From contig NZ_JANZKY010000006.1 in NCBI RefSeq assembly GCF_025770765.1, forward strand, positions 186,001-250,000: a stretch of DNA of 64,000 nucleotides, read 5' to 3'. Made by a program: the position numbers and the translations under genes. Source of the stretch: Propionivibrio soli. GTDB lineage: Bacteria > Pseudomonadota > Gammaproteobacteria > Burkholderiales > Rhodocyclaceae. Positions 16,655 through 25,420 of this stretch are shown one piece after another. Every line of letters begins with the position of its first letter. Within the stretch, counting starts at the first letter, position 1. A model generated the notes under the pieces. The model was given only the letters and a program-made list of their open reading frames with translations, did not search any database and was not told the origin of the DNA.

Positions 16655-18450
16655 TTGAGTTGCTCCTGCGGGTCGGTCGGGCCGGAGAACGGCTGGTAAA
16701 CCTTGTCGGTCTGGAAAAAGCCGTTATCAGGGAGTGCGTTGCCGAACTGCTTGAAGTCGCCATTGATCGACGCGTCTTTGATCACCGTTGGGCGCAGAAC
16801 AACCACGAGTTCGGTCTTCGTCGAGGCGTTGTTTCGCGTTGTGAAGATTTCTCCGAAGAGGGGCACATCGCCAAGACCCGGGAAACGGCCGCTCTTGTTT
16901 TCCATCCGGTCTTCCATCAGCCCGCCGAGCACGGCCACATCGCCGCTCTGAACGCGCAGCATCGATTCGATCTCCCGTGTCCGGATCTGAGGAACTTCGT
17001 TGGCTACCGTCAGTGCGGGATTCGGGTCCTGTTTGAGGGCTGCAATGCTCGATATTGAAGGGCGGACGTTGAGCGTTACCATCCCGTCCTCGCCGATCTG
17101 CGCGGTCAGGCTCATAAAGAACCCAATCGAGACCGATTGGGGGGTTGTCGTTGTTGTCGTCGTCGCGTTGGTATTGGTGTTTCCTGGGACAACGTCCTGC
17201 TTGACGTTGAAATACACAAAGTCTTCCGAAACCTTGAGCGTTGCCGTCTGGTTGTTGAGGACGGTGAGCTTGGGGCTGGAAAGTACTTTTGTGGTGCCAA
17301 AGCTTCGCAGCATGTCGACGAACACTTCCAGACCGCTTGAGACGTTTCGGTAAATAAGCCCGAAGGGGGACACCGAGGAGCCGACCGTTGCTGTATTCGT
17401 TGCGCGGGTCAGCGAGAAGCCTGTCTGCGACTCCGCCTTTGCCCAATCGATACCCTGCTGGTAATTGTCGGCGAGGCTGACTTCAATGATCGTCGCTTCG
17501 ATCAGAACCTGCCGTTTGGCGCTGCGGATGACGCGATCGATGAACTCCTGGACTTTCTCGTGTTGGCGGGCCGTGGCGCGCACGGTAATGACCCCCGATT
17601 CGGGGCTGGCAATGACTGAGGCGGCCTCTCGGAACGTCATCCGTCGCACCACGGTGGCCCCGCTATTCTGCATGGCGGCGGGGTTCGGGCTACCTGCGAG
17701 GGTCTGGTTAATTTGCGCGCCCCGCGTGGTGTTGATTGTCTGTGATGCCGTTCCGGTACCGGTGGTGGTTTGGGATGTGTTCTGCTCCATTACCGTTTCG
17801 GTCGAGCCTTCGGGGAAGACTTTGTCGGTTTCGTGCAAGAGATCCTTGAGGTTCTTCTCCAGCGATTCCCAGAAACGGTTTTTCGACTTGTTCTCGATCT
17901 GAATGCGCGAAACGTTGCTTCCGGCCGTTGAATTTGTCGTCCCGGCCACCGATCCCGTCGATATCTGAGTGTTAGTTGAGACCGTGCCGACCACGTCACG
18001 CGCGACGTTGATGTAGTCCACCGTGTAGTTTTTCAGGTAAGGCGTATCGGGCATTACCACCAGATTGGGCCCGTCAAGCTCAAAACGCATGTCGACTTGT
18101 TTGGCAATCCGGGTCAGCAACTGCGGCAATGTCTGGTCGATGGCGTTCAGCGTCACATTCCCTGTAATTCCAGGGTGGATGTCGACGTTCAGCTTTGCAT
18201 CTCGAGCAAGTGCAAAGAGAAGGTCCTGCACTTTGACGTTATTCACGACCACACTATAGGTTTCGGTACGCCCCGTCGTTTTTGGTCGGGGAAGCGGGAC
18301 CGTATTCTGAACCGGTGCAGGGATCGATCCCTGGGAGGCGGTTACATTTTCTTTACGTAAATGCCCGGCCGATGGGCCACCGTTCAGCGTCGTCGGCGTA
18401 CACGCAGCCATAAGAAGCATCATTAATGATGCGCCGACAAATCGAAGCAT
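16651..18450 (-). CDS. mshL: MshL, secretin lipoprotein of MSHA-like pilus
   Basis: A 599-residue outer-membrane secretin. It has a lipoprotein signal with lipobox MAAC (Cys18 or so), an STN/N0 domain (motif VQDLLFALARDAKLNV), a Thr/Asn/Ser/Gln-rich stretch near 230-270, and a C-terminal secretin domain including VPQIRTREIES and the LGGLMEDR...PGLGDVPLFG signature. ATG 18450 is preferred because GAG lies 7 nt upstream and the Arg-containing signal starts there; ATG 18471 is the longest option. It forms the pore through which the pilus emerges and is coupled to mshN by a 4-bp overlap. Confidence 0.92.
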   Translation of the reverse strand: MLRFVGASLMMLLMAACTPTTLNGGPSAGHLRKENVTASQGSIPAPVQNTVPLPRPKTTGRTETYSVVVNNVKVQDLLFALARDAKLNVDIHPGITGNVTLNAIDQTLPQLLTRIAKQVDMRFELDGPNLVVMPDTPYLKNYTVDYINVARDVVGTVSTNTQISTGSVAGTTNSTAGSNVSRIQIENKSKNRFWESLEKNLKDLLHETDKVFPEGSTETVMEQNTSQTTTGTGTASQTINTTRGAQINQTLAGSPNPAAMQNSGATVVRRMTFREAASVIASPESGVITVRATARQHEKVQEFIDRVIRSAKRQVLIEATIIEVSLADNYQQGIDWAKAESQTGFSLTRATNTATVGSSVSPFGLIYRNVSSGLEVFVDMLRSFGTTKVLSSPKLTVLNNQTATLKVSEDFVYFNVKQDVVPGNTNTNATTTTTTTPQSVSIGFFMSLTAQIGEDGMVTLNVRPSISSIAALKQDPNPALTVANEVPQIRTREIESMLRVQSGDVAVLGGLMEDRMENKSGRFPGLGDVPLFGEIFTTRNNASTKTELVVVLRPTVIKDASINGDFKQFGNALPDNGFFQTDKVYQPFSGPTDPQEQLK

Positions 18451-18471
18451 ATCCATTCTCGATTCTTGCAT

Positions 18472-18548
18472 TGATTAGATGATATCACGCATTGGTTGTC
18501 TGAAAACCCTCTTGTTTTGTAAAACACTTATTGTTGTTAACAAAACTA
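18472..18548 (-). promoter_or_regulatory. AT-rich gap upstream of mshL, possible internal promoter
   Basis: This 77-bp gap is the largest within the msh gene run and is much richer in A and T than its surroundings. It contains a 7-bp inverted repeat (GTTTTGT at 18514-18520, ACAAAAC at 18540-18546). Weak sigma-70-like hexamers can be picked out on the minus strand but none is convincing. It may hold a promoter for mshL onward or a hairpin that tunes expression after mshM. Confidence 0.3.
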
Positions 18549-19955
18549 TTAGCGTAGTTTATCAACAGTTCTTATGTATGCCCCGTTTGCCGCACCAATG
18601 GTGGTAAGTTTTTGCAGATCTGATCTGGCCGCTTCTAACGTAGCGTACTCTCCATAGATTACGCCCAAGCGGTCTCGGCCGCTGAGGCGTGATCTGTAAA
18701 CGCGAATTTTCTCTGCTTCGAGTTTCCTCGTGGCGCCGCTGATGAACACTTCGATGTCCTGTCTGTTTTCGGCGGCCGTGCTCACCAATTGAATAAAGTA
18801 ATGGTTCCCGGGTGCATGGCTGAGCCAAGCTTCGGTCGCCTCAATTCGTTGATCGAGGGTCATTGGGAGGGGGAGGGGGTTACTTTGCGTCGCCGCGAGC
18901 GTTTTCCCCGCTGTTTCCCCCGGCTCAACATTCGATGAGGTGGGCATCTGCTTAACATCCGCGTTTGCCTCGGCAAAAGAGGCTTTTGTGGCCATAGTCG
19001 CTACCGATGTCTCGGCGCGAGGAGCGGCGATAACGGGCTCATGAGGGCCTGTCGTGTAATTGCCGGCCAAATAGGCGATTGCCGCTACCGCCACAACGGT
19101 CACCGCGCTGCCGACCCAAAGAGGGCGCGGCAAGCGCCCAGACCGGATCGGATTGAACTGTGCGTCCCGAACAGCCGCCTTGACCTGCTTGGCATCAACG
19201 AAGTGCCGGTCTTCCGAGAACGCCGCTAGCAGAGCTTTGTCCGCCAGAATGTTGATGCGGCGCGTTAGGCCTTCCGAGGCACGGGCGATCAACTGGATGG
19301 CCCCGGGCGAGAAGATATCAGGGCCTCGGTATCCGGCCGCGCGCATGCGGAACATGAGATACGTACCGATGTCGGCGCGGCGTAGTGGCTCAAGCGCGAA
19401 GTTGTGCGTGATCCTTTCCTTCAGCTGCCGCATGCTGGGCACGGCAAGGTAGTCGTCGAGCTCCGGCTGCCCGAAAAGAACGATATGAAGTAATTTGTGC
19501 CGGCTCGATTCGAGATTGGAGAGAAGCCTGATCTCTTCGAGCGTTTCTGGCGGCATCGCGTGCGCTTCGTCGACCATGACCACGACAATTCGCCCGGTTG
19601 CGTAGATTTCGAGCAAACGCTCCTGTAGTGCGCGGAATGCCGCGTGGCCGGTCGGTAGGCGCTCCTTTGTGTGTAGTTCCTCGGCAACCGCATGCACGAT
19701 TTCTTCCCGGGAGAGCGAAGGATTTGCCAGGTAGACTGTTTCGACATTCTCCGGAAGCCGTTCAAGCAGCATGCGGCAAAGCATGGTCTTTCCGCTACCC
19801 ACTTCACCGCTGACCTTGACGATTCCTTCGTCGTGCGTTACGGCGTAGATCAGGGCTTCAAGCGTTGCGCCGCGGTTGGCTCCGGCGAAAAAGAACTCGG
19901 TGTGCGGCGTAATGCTGAATGGCGCTTCCCTGAGTCCGAAATGTTCGAGGTACAT
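18549..19955 (-). CDS. mshM: MshM/ExeA-like AAA ATPase fused to a SPOR domain
   Basis: A 468-residue protein that opens YLEHFGLREAPFSI, typical of the GspA/ExeA/MshM ATPases. Walker A is GEVGSGKT (about residue 50) and Walker B is VVVMVDEAHA. One membrane segment follows (about 275-297), then a linker and a C-terminal SPOR-like domain (about 385-468), which binds denuded glycan strands of peptidoglycan. Family members use ATP and peptidoglycan contact to make room for the secretin. The start ATG overlaps the response-regulator stop by one base (TGATG), so the two are co-translated. Confidence 0.88.
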   Translation of the reverse strand: MYLEHFGLREAPFSITPHTEFFFAGANRGATLEALIYAVTHDEGIVKVSGEVGSGKTMLCRMLLERLPENVETVYLANPSLSREEIVHAVAEELHTKERLPTGHAAFRALQERLLEIYATGRIVVVMVDEAHAMPPETLEEIRLLSNLESSRHKLLHIVLFGQPELDDYLAVPSMRQLKERITHNFALEPLRRADIGTYLMFRMRAAGYRGPDIFSPGAIQLIARASEGLTRRINILADKALLAAFSEDRHFVDAKQVKAAVRDAQFNPIRSGRLPRPLWVGSAVTVVAVAAIAYLAGNYTTGPHEPVIAAPRAETSVATMATKASFAEANADVKQMPTSSNVEPGETAGKTLAATQSNPLPLPMTLDQRIEATEAWLSHAPGNHYFIQLVSTAAENRQDIEVFISGATRKLEAEKIRVYRSRLSGRDRLGVIYGEYATLEAARSDLQKLTTIGAANGAYIRTVDKLR

Positions 19956-21427
19956 CAGTGCCCCCTGGCCGAAGCTTCCATCCTGTTGTATAGCGTGGTG
20001 CGGTTGATCCCGAGCAACCGCGCTGCCTGACTGACATTTCCGTGCGCGAGTCTCAACGCTGCTTCAATATAGTTGCGCTCGGTCTCGGCGAGCAACTGGT
20101 CGAGGTTGAATGGTTCGGTCTTCTGCAGGCGGCGACTGGCTTCGGCCACCAGCGTTTCGTTTGTTGCAGCAGCTGGCTGGCCGTCGAGAGGCGCTGATAC
20201 GCGGGGGTCGTCCTGCAGGTCCAGTTCGTCTTCCAGAGCCCTCCGTGAAACGGTCTGGCCGGGAAACTTGGCTGTCAGGCGTATCACGATGTTGCGCAAC
20301 TCGCGCACGTTGCCCGGGAATCCATAAGCGGTCCACAGGCTTTCGGCTTCTTCCGATAGCGCAAAAGGTATTTGCCGCGATTGGGTCGCGTAGCGCTGGC
20401 GAAAGTGATCAAGCAGGAGCAGCTTGTCGCCTTCCATGTCCCGTAGCGGCGGCACGCTGACGGAGAATACAGACAGGCGGTGGTAGAGGTCGGCGCGGAA
20501 GTTTCCCGTCCTCACTTCCTTGCGCAAGTCCCGATTAGTGGCAGCGATGATGCGGGCACGGCTGAGACGCTTGCTGGTTTCTCCGACGCGCTGATATTCG
20601 CCGTTCTCAAGAACTCGCAGCAGCTTTGCCTGCAACTCGAGCGGCAGTTCGCCAATTTCATCCAGGAAGAGCGTTCCCTCCGCTGCGTCCTCGAAATACC
20701 CGGATTTGGCCATCGTTGCGCCGGTAAAGGCACCTTTCGCATAGCCAAACAGCGTCGGTTCGACCAGATTGGGAGAGATGGCGGCGCAATTGAGGGCTAG
20801 GAATGGTTGGGTTGATCGTTGTGTGTCGTAGTGCAGGCACTGACTCGCGACGATTTCTTTGCCACTCCCCGATTCACCCTCGATTAGGACCGGAAAAGGT
20901 GAGTTCGCGTATTGCTGCAATTGCAGTCGGAGCTTGCGAATTGCGGCGCTATCGCCAATCAGCGATGGAGGTATGCGTTCTGGCGCCGAGGCTTCATCCA
21001 GTGCGCGGTAACTGAGCGCGCGTCGTAGAACCCTCTGCAATTCCGGCGGGTTGCACGGCTTGGCGACGAAATCCACTGCGCCCAAGGTGCGCGCGTGCCG
21101 GGCGTTGTCGGCATCGCTTTGTCCGGAGAGGACGACGATCTTGATCGACGGTGCGAGCTTTAGCAGTTCGGGGATTAACGCGAGCCCCTCGTCGGGCCGG
21201 TGGGGGAAGGGGGGGAGGCCAAGATCGACCAGAGCTACATCCGGGCTACGGCGCAGCTGGCGCAGCAACTGAATGCAGTGCGGGCGCGAATGACTGGTGA
21301 TGACTTCGTAAGAGGACGTCAGTGAAAAACTCAGTGTGTCGGAAATCAGCGGATCGTCGTCCACGACGAGAAGCAGCGGTTTTTCCGGCCAGACGGTTTC
21401 CGGGGCGTCGGTCATGGAAGGCGTCAT
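19955..21427 (-). CDS. NtrC-family sigma-54 response regulator (PrsR-like)
   Basis: About 490 residues: a receiver domain (acidic DDD near residue 23, phospho-acceptor Asp68 in ALVDLG, Lys123 in VAKP), an AAA+ domain with Walker A GESGSGKE, the sigma-54-contacting GAFTGA loop and the DEIGELP motif, and a C-terminal Fis-type helix-turn-helix (NVSQAARLLGINRTTLYNR). The receiver resembles PrsR-type regulators. It leads the pilus operon and should activate the RpoN promoter at 4639-4654, about 15 kb away. The start is uncertain: ATG 21427 has a weak GGA site, while 21451 and 21415 are alternatives. Confidence 0.9.
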   Translation of the reverse strand: MTPSMTDAPETVWPEKPLLLVVDDDPLISDTLSFSLTSSYEVITSHSRPHCIQLLRQLRRSPDVALVDLGLPPFPHRPDEGLALIPELLKLAPSIKIVVLSGQSDADNARHARTLGAVDFVAKPCNPPELQRVLRRALSYRALDEASAPERIPPSLIGDSAAIRKLRLQLQQYANSPFPVLIEGESGSGKEIVASQCLHYDTQRSTQPFLALNCAAISPNLVEPTLFGYAKGAFTGATMAKSGYFEDAAEGTLFLDEIGELPLELQAKLLRVLENGEYQRVGETSKRLSRARIIAATNRDLRKEVRTGNFRADLYHRLSVFSVSVPPLRDMEGDKLLLLDHFRQRYATQSRQIPFALSEEAESLWTAYGFPGNVRELRNIVIRLTAKFPGQTVSRRALEDELDLQDDPRVSAPLDGQPAAATNETLVAEASRRLQKTEPFNLDQLLAETERNYIEAALRLAHGNVSQAARLLGINRTTLYNRMEASARGH

Positions 21428-21577
21428 CGATCCAGAAAGCGGTAAAAGCATTATTCCATATTTTGTGCGTTCAACCGATTCAAATGCTCTTGGCCGTTGG
21501 GTGAGAATGATTTCAGGCCGGTGGCATGTTTGATGTGCTTGGCCTGAGGCACTTTTTGGGGAGCCTCGTCATTAAGG

Positions 21578-21583
21578 TATAAT
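21578..21583 (+). promoter_or_regulatory. -10 element (TATAAT) of the mla operon
   Basis: A perfect TATAAT lies 39 nt upstream of the chosen mlaF start. The -35 region (TTTTGG near 21554) is a poor match. A run of eight T residues separates it from the gene. The match and the lack of other candidates in the gap to the divergent response-regulator gene support it. Confidence 0.5.
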
Positions 21584-21616
21584 CGCCGCTCGTTTTTTTT
21601 GACGTGGGATGACGTT

Positions 21617-22429
21617 GTGCCGGCCGATAGCTTGGTCAAAATCTCCGATATCAATTTCGCCTATGACGACAGAGATATCCTCAAAGGGATCAATATGGAC
21701 ATCCCGAGGGGAAAGCTCGTCGCCATCATGGGCAATTCCGGGTGCGGGAAAACAACGCTGTTACGTCTGATCGGAGGTCAGCTTAGGCCTACTCGCGGAA
21801 CACTGCTGGTGGACGGCGAATCCGTTCCCGACATGAATCATCGTGAGCTGTACGACATGCGCCGTCGTATGGGCATGTTGTTTCAGTTCGGCGCCCTCTT
21901 TACCGACATATCGGTCTATGACAACGTCGCCTATCTGATGCGTGAGCACACGAATCTGCCGGAAGAGCTGATTCACGACATGGTGTTGATGAAACTCAAC
22001 GCCGTCGGTTTGCGTGGTGCCCATCATCTGATGCCTTCCGAACTCTCCGGCGGCATGGCACGGCGCGTTGCCTTGGCTCGGGCGATTGCGCTTGACCCGA
22101 TGCTGATCATGTACGACGAACCATTCGCTGGGCTGGATCCGATTTCCATGGGTGTCATCGGGCAGTTGATCCGTACGCTCAACGACGCGCTCGGTGCCAC
22201 AACCCTGCTAGTGACACACGATGTGCAGGAAGCCTTGTTGATCGTCGACTACGTCTATTTTGTGTCGGATGGGCAGATCGTTGCTCAGGGTACTCCGGAC
22301 GAAATCCGTGCATCTTCTGATCCTTTTGTGCATCAGTTTGTCTTCGGCGAGGCGGATGGTCCGGTGCATTTCCACTACCCCGCAGTACCCTTCCAGCAGG
22401 AACTCCTGAGGGGAGGTGCCCGTGGCTGA
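21617..22429 (+). CDS. mlaF: MlaF, ATPase of the phospholipid transporter
   Basis: An ABC ATPase of about 270 residues with Walker A GNSGCGKTT, signature LSGGMARR, Walker B MLIMYDEPFAG and a downstream switch His in VTHD. It drives the MlaFEDB complex that moves phospholipids between the membranes to keep outer-membrane asymmetry. GTG 21617 has GGGATGA upstream; a TTG at 21599 would add six residues but has only a T-run before it. It overlaps mlaE and heads the operon mlaF-E-D-A-C-B. Confidence 0.93.
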   Translation: MPADSLVKISDINFAYDDRDILKGINMDIPRGKLVAIMGNSGCGKTTLLRLIGGQLRPTRGTLLVDGESVPDMNHRELYDMRRRMGMLFQFGALFTDISVYDNVAYLMREHTNLPEELIHDMVLMKLNAVGLRGAHHLMPSELSGGMARRVALARAIALDPMLIMYDEPFAGLDPISMGVIGQLIRTLNDALGATTLLVTHDVQEALLIVDYVYFVSDGQIVAQGTPDEIRASSDPFVHQFVFGEADGPVHFHYPAVPFQQELLRGGARG

Positions 22430-23228
22430 GAAAGGCTCTCTTGCCGTGATTGAGTTGGTCAGGAGTATCGGGCATCGCGTGAACAGCAGCGTGCAGCGCT
22501 TGGGTTTTGCCGCGCGTTTCTTCGTGATGATCCTCGTTTATTCGGGGCAGTCATTCCGCCGCTTGCATCTGACAATACGCGAGATTTATTTCAGCGGTTT
22601 TCAGTCGTTGCTGATCATCCTCGTCTCCGGCTTGTTCATTGGCATGGTTCTCGGTATGCAGGGGTATGAAACCCTGCAGCGTTACGGTTCCTCCGAGGCC
22701 TTGGGGGTCCTTGTCGCGTTATCGCTTACCCGAGAACTCGGCCCCGTGGTTTCTGCGCTGCTTTTCGCCTCACGGGCGGGATCTTCGATTACCGCTGAAA
22801 TTGGCTTGATGAAGGCGACCGAGCAGTTGACCGCAATGGACATGATGGCGGTCAATCCCATCGCCCGCGTCGTAGCGCCGCGTTTCTGGGGCGGCGTGAT
22901 CTCTATGCCGCTCCTTGCTGCGCTCTTTTCGGCCATCGGCGTGTTCGGAGGGTATCTAGTCGGAGTCGTTCTCATCGGTGTCGACGAAGGCGCGTTCTGG
23001 TCTCAAATGCAGGGATCGGTAGATTTTCGCTTCGACGTATGGAACGGCATCGTGAAAAGCTTCGTGTTCGGTGTCGCGGTTTCACTGATCGCGGTGTTCG
23101 AGGGGTACGACGCCACGCCAACAGCGGAAGGCGTTTCAAGTTCGATCAAGAGGACGGTCGTATATTCGGCGCTTGCTATCCTCGCGCTCGATTTCGTTTT
23201 GACCTCCTTCATGTTCCGGGGGCTTTGA
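22422..23228 (+). CDS. mlaE: MlaE, permease of the phospholipid transporter
   Basis: A 268-residue MlaE-family permease with about five membrane segments and the family core around ELGPVVSALLFASRAGS and AEIGLMKATEQ. It forms the membrane dimer of the Mla complex. GTG 22422 is chosen because GGGGAGG ends 5 nt before it; GTG 22416 is also open. The gene overlaps the mlaF stop, and its own stop overlaps the mlaD start (TGATG), showing tight translational coupling. Confidence 0.93.
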   Translation: MAEKGSLAVIELVRSIGHRVNSSVQRLGFAARFFVMILVYSGQSFRRLHLTIREIYFSGFQSLLIILVSGLFIGMVLGMQGYETLQRYGSSEALGVLVALSLTRELGPVVSALLFASRAGSSITAEIGLMKATEQLTAMDMMAVNPIARVVAPRFWGGVISMPLLAALFSAIGVFGGYLVGVVLIGVDEGAFWSQMQGSVDFRFDVWNGIVKSFVFGVAVSLIAVFEGYDATPTAEGVSSSIKRTVVYSALAILALDFVLTSFMFRGL

Positions 23229-23698
23229 TGAGTCGCAAGTTGCTTGATTTGTGGGTTGGATTCTTTGTCGTTATTGGAATCGCAGCACTGTTGTTTTTGG
23301 CGCTAAGAGTTGGGAACCTTTCGTCGGCCAATTTCGCTGAAACGTACCCGTTGATAGCCAAGTTTGATAACATCGGTGGCCTGAAGGTACGCGGTCCGGT
23401 GAAAAGTGCGGGGGTTGTCGTCGGGCGGGTGGCGGATATTCGTTTTGATCCGCAGACCTATGAAGCTTTGGTGACTCTGACGATTGATGGTCGCTATCAG
23501 TTTCCGAAGGACACCTTCGCGTCGATTCTGACAGCGGGTTTGCTGGGCGAACAGTATGTCGGTCTTGATGCCGGGGGCGACGATAAGATGCTCAAGCCGG
23601 GCGACGTTTTTGCGAAGACGCAGTCGGCCGTGGTTTTGGAGAAGTTGATCGGGCAGTTCATGTTCAATAAGGCGGCGGAAGGTACTGAGCCTAAATAG
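23228..23698 (+). CDS. mlaD: MlaD, MCE-domain substrate-binding subunit
   Basis: A 156-residue protein with one N-terminal membrane segment (about residues 8-26) and a single MCE domain (about 38-118) with the LKVRGPVKSAGVVVG core. The C-terminal LGGE-like QFMFNKAAE helix ends it. Hexamers of MlaD form the periplasmic lipid channel on MlaE. The ATG at 23228 overlaps the mlaE stop. Longer in-frame extension into mlaE is a reading-frame artefact. Confidence 0.93.
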   Translation: MSRKLLDLWVGFFVVIGIAALLFLALRVGNLSSANFAETYPLIAKFDNIGGLKVRGPVKSAGVVVGRVADIRFDPQTYEALVTLTIDGRYQFPKDTFASILTAGLLGEQYVGLDAGGDDKMLKPGDVFAKTQSAVVLEKLIGQFMFNKAAEGTEPK

Positions 23699-23713
23699 CG
23701 GGAAGGTTGATTC

Positions 23714-24454
23714 GTGAAAATTCAAACTCTAAAACGCGCGTTGGCGGTGTCATCTCTTACGGCAACCGTCCTTGGACTAACAGGTTGCGCGACAGCGAAC
23801 AATCCGAAGGATCCCTTCGAGGGATTCAACCGCGCCATGTTTACGGTGAATGAAGGCATTGATGTCGTGGTGAAGCCGGTTGCCCAGGGCTACGACGCGG
23901 CCGCCCCGGCGCCTGTTAAGGCGGGCATCGGTAACTTCTTTGGCAATCTCAGCGATATCTGGACAGCCTTCAATAACTTCCTGCAGGGCAAGGGTAGCGA
24001 AGGTGTCTCGGATGTCGGTCGCGTTCTCGTAAACTCGACGATCGGAATCGCCGGCTTGTTTGATGTGGCGACCGATATGGGTATGGAGAAACATGCCGAG
24101 GATTTCGGTCAGACGCTCGGGAAATGGGGTGTCGGTGATGGGCCATACTTCTACTGGCCGATCATCGGGCCACGCACCACCCGTGATACCTTCGGGTGGG
24201 TAGCCGACAGCTACGCAGATCCTGTCCTCCATATTCATGACGTTCCCGTGCGTAACACGCTGGCGGGTATCCGCTTCATCGACTTGCGGGCAAGCCTGCT
24301 GCCAACCGACAAGATCATCGAGCAAGCGGCTTTCGACAAGTACAACTACATCCGCGATGCTTACCTCCAGCATCGGCGTGCGGAGATCAACGATGGGCAA
24401 GCCTCCGTCGAAGGGCGCGGCGACGTGGAGTGCAAACAGGGGCGTTGCTATTAA
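23714..24454 (+). CDS. mlaA: MlaA (VacJ) outer-membrane lipoprotein
   Basis: A 246-residue VacJ-family lipoprotein with signal peptide and lipobox LTGC near residue 25, followed by the family block DPFEGFNRAMF and the later TRDTFGWVADSYADP. It takes misplaced phospholipids from the outer leaflet of the outer membrane and passes them to MlaC. In enterobacteria mlaA is elsewhere on the chromosome; here it sits inside the operon between mlaD and mlaC, as in other betaproteobacteria. The start is GTG. Confidence 0.93.
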   Translation: MKIQTLKRALAVSSLTATVLGLTGCATANNPKDPFEGFNRAMFTVNEGIDVVVKPVAQGYDAAAPAPVKAGIGNFFGNLSDIWTAFNNFLQGKGSEGVSDVGRVLVNSTIGIAGLFDVATDMGMEKHAEDFGQTLGKWGVGDGPYFYWPIIGPRTTRDTFGWVADSYADPVLHIHDVPVRNTLAGIRFIDLRASLLPTDKIIEQAAFDKYNYIRDAYLQHRRAEINDGQASVEGRGDVECKQGRCY

Positions 24455-24488
24455 GCACCTCATTGCTGCTGTTATTTGAAGGAAATTG

Positions 24489-25103
24489 ATGAAATCGTTT
24501 TTTGCTCTGGTTGTAGGTGCGGTGCTTTGTTGCTCGGCGGCGTTTGCCCAAGAAGAGGCGCCTGACGCGTTGGTAAAAAAGGTTACCGACGATGTCCTGA
24601 CGATCGTTCGCCAGGACAAAGACATTCAGAGCGGCAACACGAAAAAAGCCATAGAACTCGTCGAGGCGAAAGTACTTCCGAACTTCAACTTTCAACGGAT
24701 GACTGCTCTGGCCGTCGGGCGTGACTGGAATAAGGCGACACCCGAACAGAAGAAGCACCTGTCGGAAGAATTCAAAACACTTTTGGTTCGCACCTACTCC
24801 AATGCGTTGACCAGTTACAAAGACCAGGCGGTTCGCTACAAGCCCACGAAGATGCAGGCGGGCGATTCGGACGTTGTTGTGAGAACCGAAATTGTCCAAT
24901 CAGGAAGTAAGCCCATTCAGCTCGATTACTCGCTTGAGAAACAGGCGGAAGGCTGGAAGGTCTACGACGTTATCGTCGCCGGCGTCAGCTTGGTGACGAA
25001 CTACCGTGACACCTTCGCGCAAGAGGTCCGGGCAAACGGAATCGACGGATTGATCCAGATGCTGGCTACGAAGAACAAGCAGCTTGAGACAGCGAAAAAA
25101 TGA
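24489..25103 (+). CDS. mlaC: MlaC, periplasmic phospholipid carrier
   Basis: A 204-residue exported protein with a clear signal peptide (cleavage after AFAQE region, about residue 20) and the Tgt2/MlaC fold: motifs LPNFNFQRMTALAVG and LLVRTYSNALTSY. It ferries phospholipid between MlaA and MlaFEDB. AAGGAA just upstream supports ATG 24489. The stop overlaps the mlaB start by 4 bp. Confidence 0.93.
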   Translation: MKSFFALVVGAVLCCSAAFAQEEAPDALVKKVTDDVLTIVRQDKDIQSGNTKKAIELVEAKVLPNFNFQRMTALAVGRDWNKATPEQKKHLSEEFKTLLVRTYSNALTSYKDQAVRYKPTKMQAGDSDVVVRTEIVQSGSKPIQLDYSLEKQAEGWKVYDVIVAGVSLVTNYRDTFAQEVRANGIDGLIQMLATKNKQLETAKK

Positions 25104-25390
25104 TCGAGCAGAACGGTGATGGGCTCCGTGTGCAGAGCCCCATGCTGATCGCCAATGCCAACGCCCTGCTCGAAGCAGGGCGCCGTTTTTTCAATGGTGC
25201 CGGTTCCTCCAAGGTTGTGTTTGATTTAGGCCAAGTACAGGATGCCGATTCCTCAGCATTGGCTGTAATCTTCGGGTGGATGCGCACCGCACGGGCCGTG
25301 AACGTGGACGTCCGTATCGTCAATCCGCCGGCGAGCTTGATCAGCTTGGCTGCTCTCTACGGCGTCTCCGAATCTCTTCCACTCGCCTGA
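25100..25390 (+). CDS. mlaB: MlaB, STAS-domain subunit
   Basis: A 96-residue single STAS domain (core VFDLGQVQDADSSALAVIFGWM) which binds and stabilises the MlaF ATPase. The Ser in DSSAL is at the position that is phosphorylated in anti-sigma antagonist relatives. It overlaps mlaC by 4 bp and closes the mla set. Confidence 0.88.
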   Translation: MIEQNGDGLRVQSPMLIANANALLEAGRRFFNGAGSSKVVFDLGQVQDADSSALAVIFGWMRTARAVNVDVRIVNPPASLISLAALYGVSESLPLA

Positions 25391-25420
25391 ACGGCGGGCC
25401 GTTCCCGTTGTCTGGATGCC

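Noticed and set aside
21490-21560. Second sigma-54 promoter (TGGCATG...TGC) upstream of mlaF
   Set aside because: The GG-GC spacing is two bases too long for RpoN, and a TATAAT element fits better.
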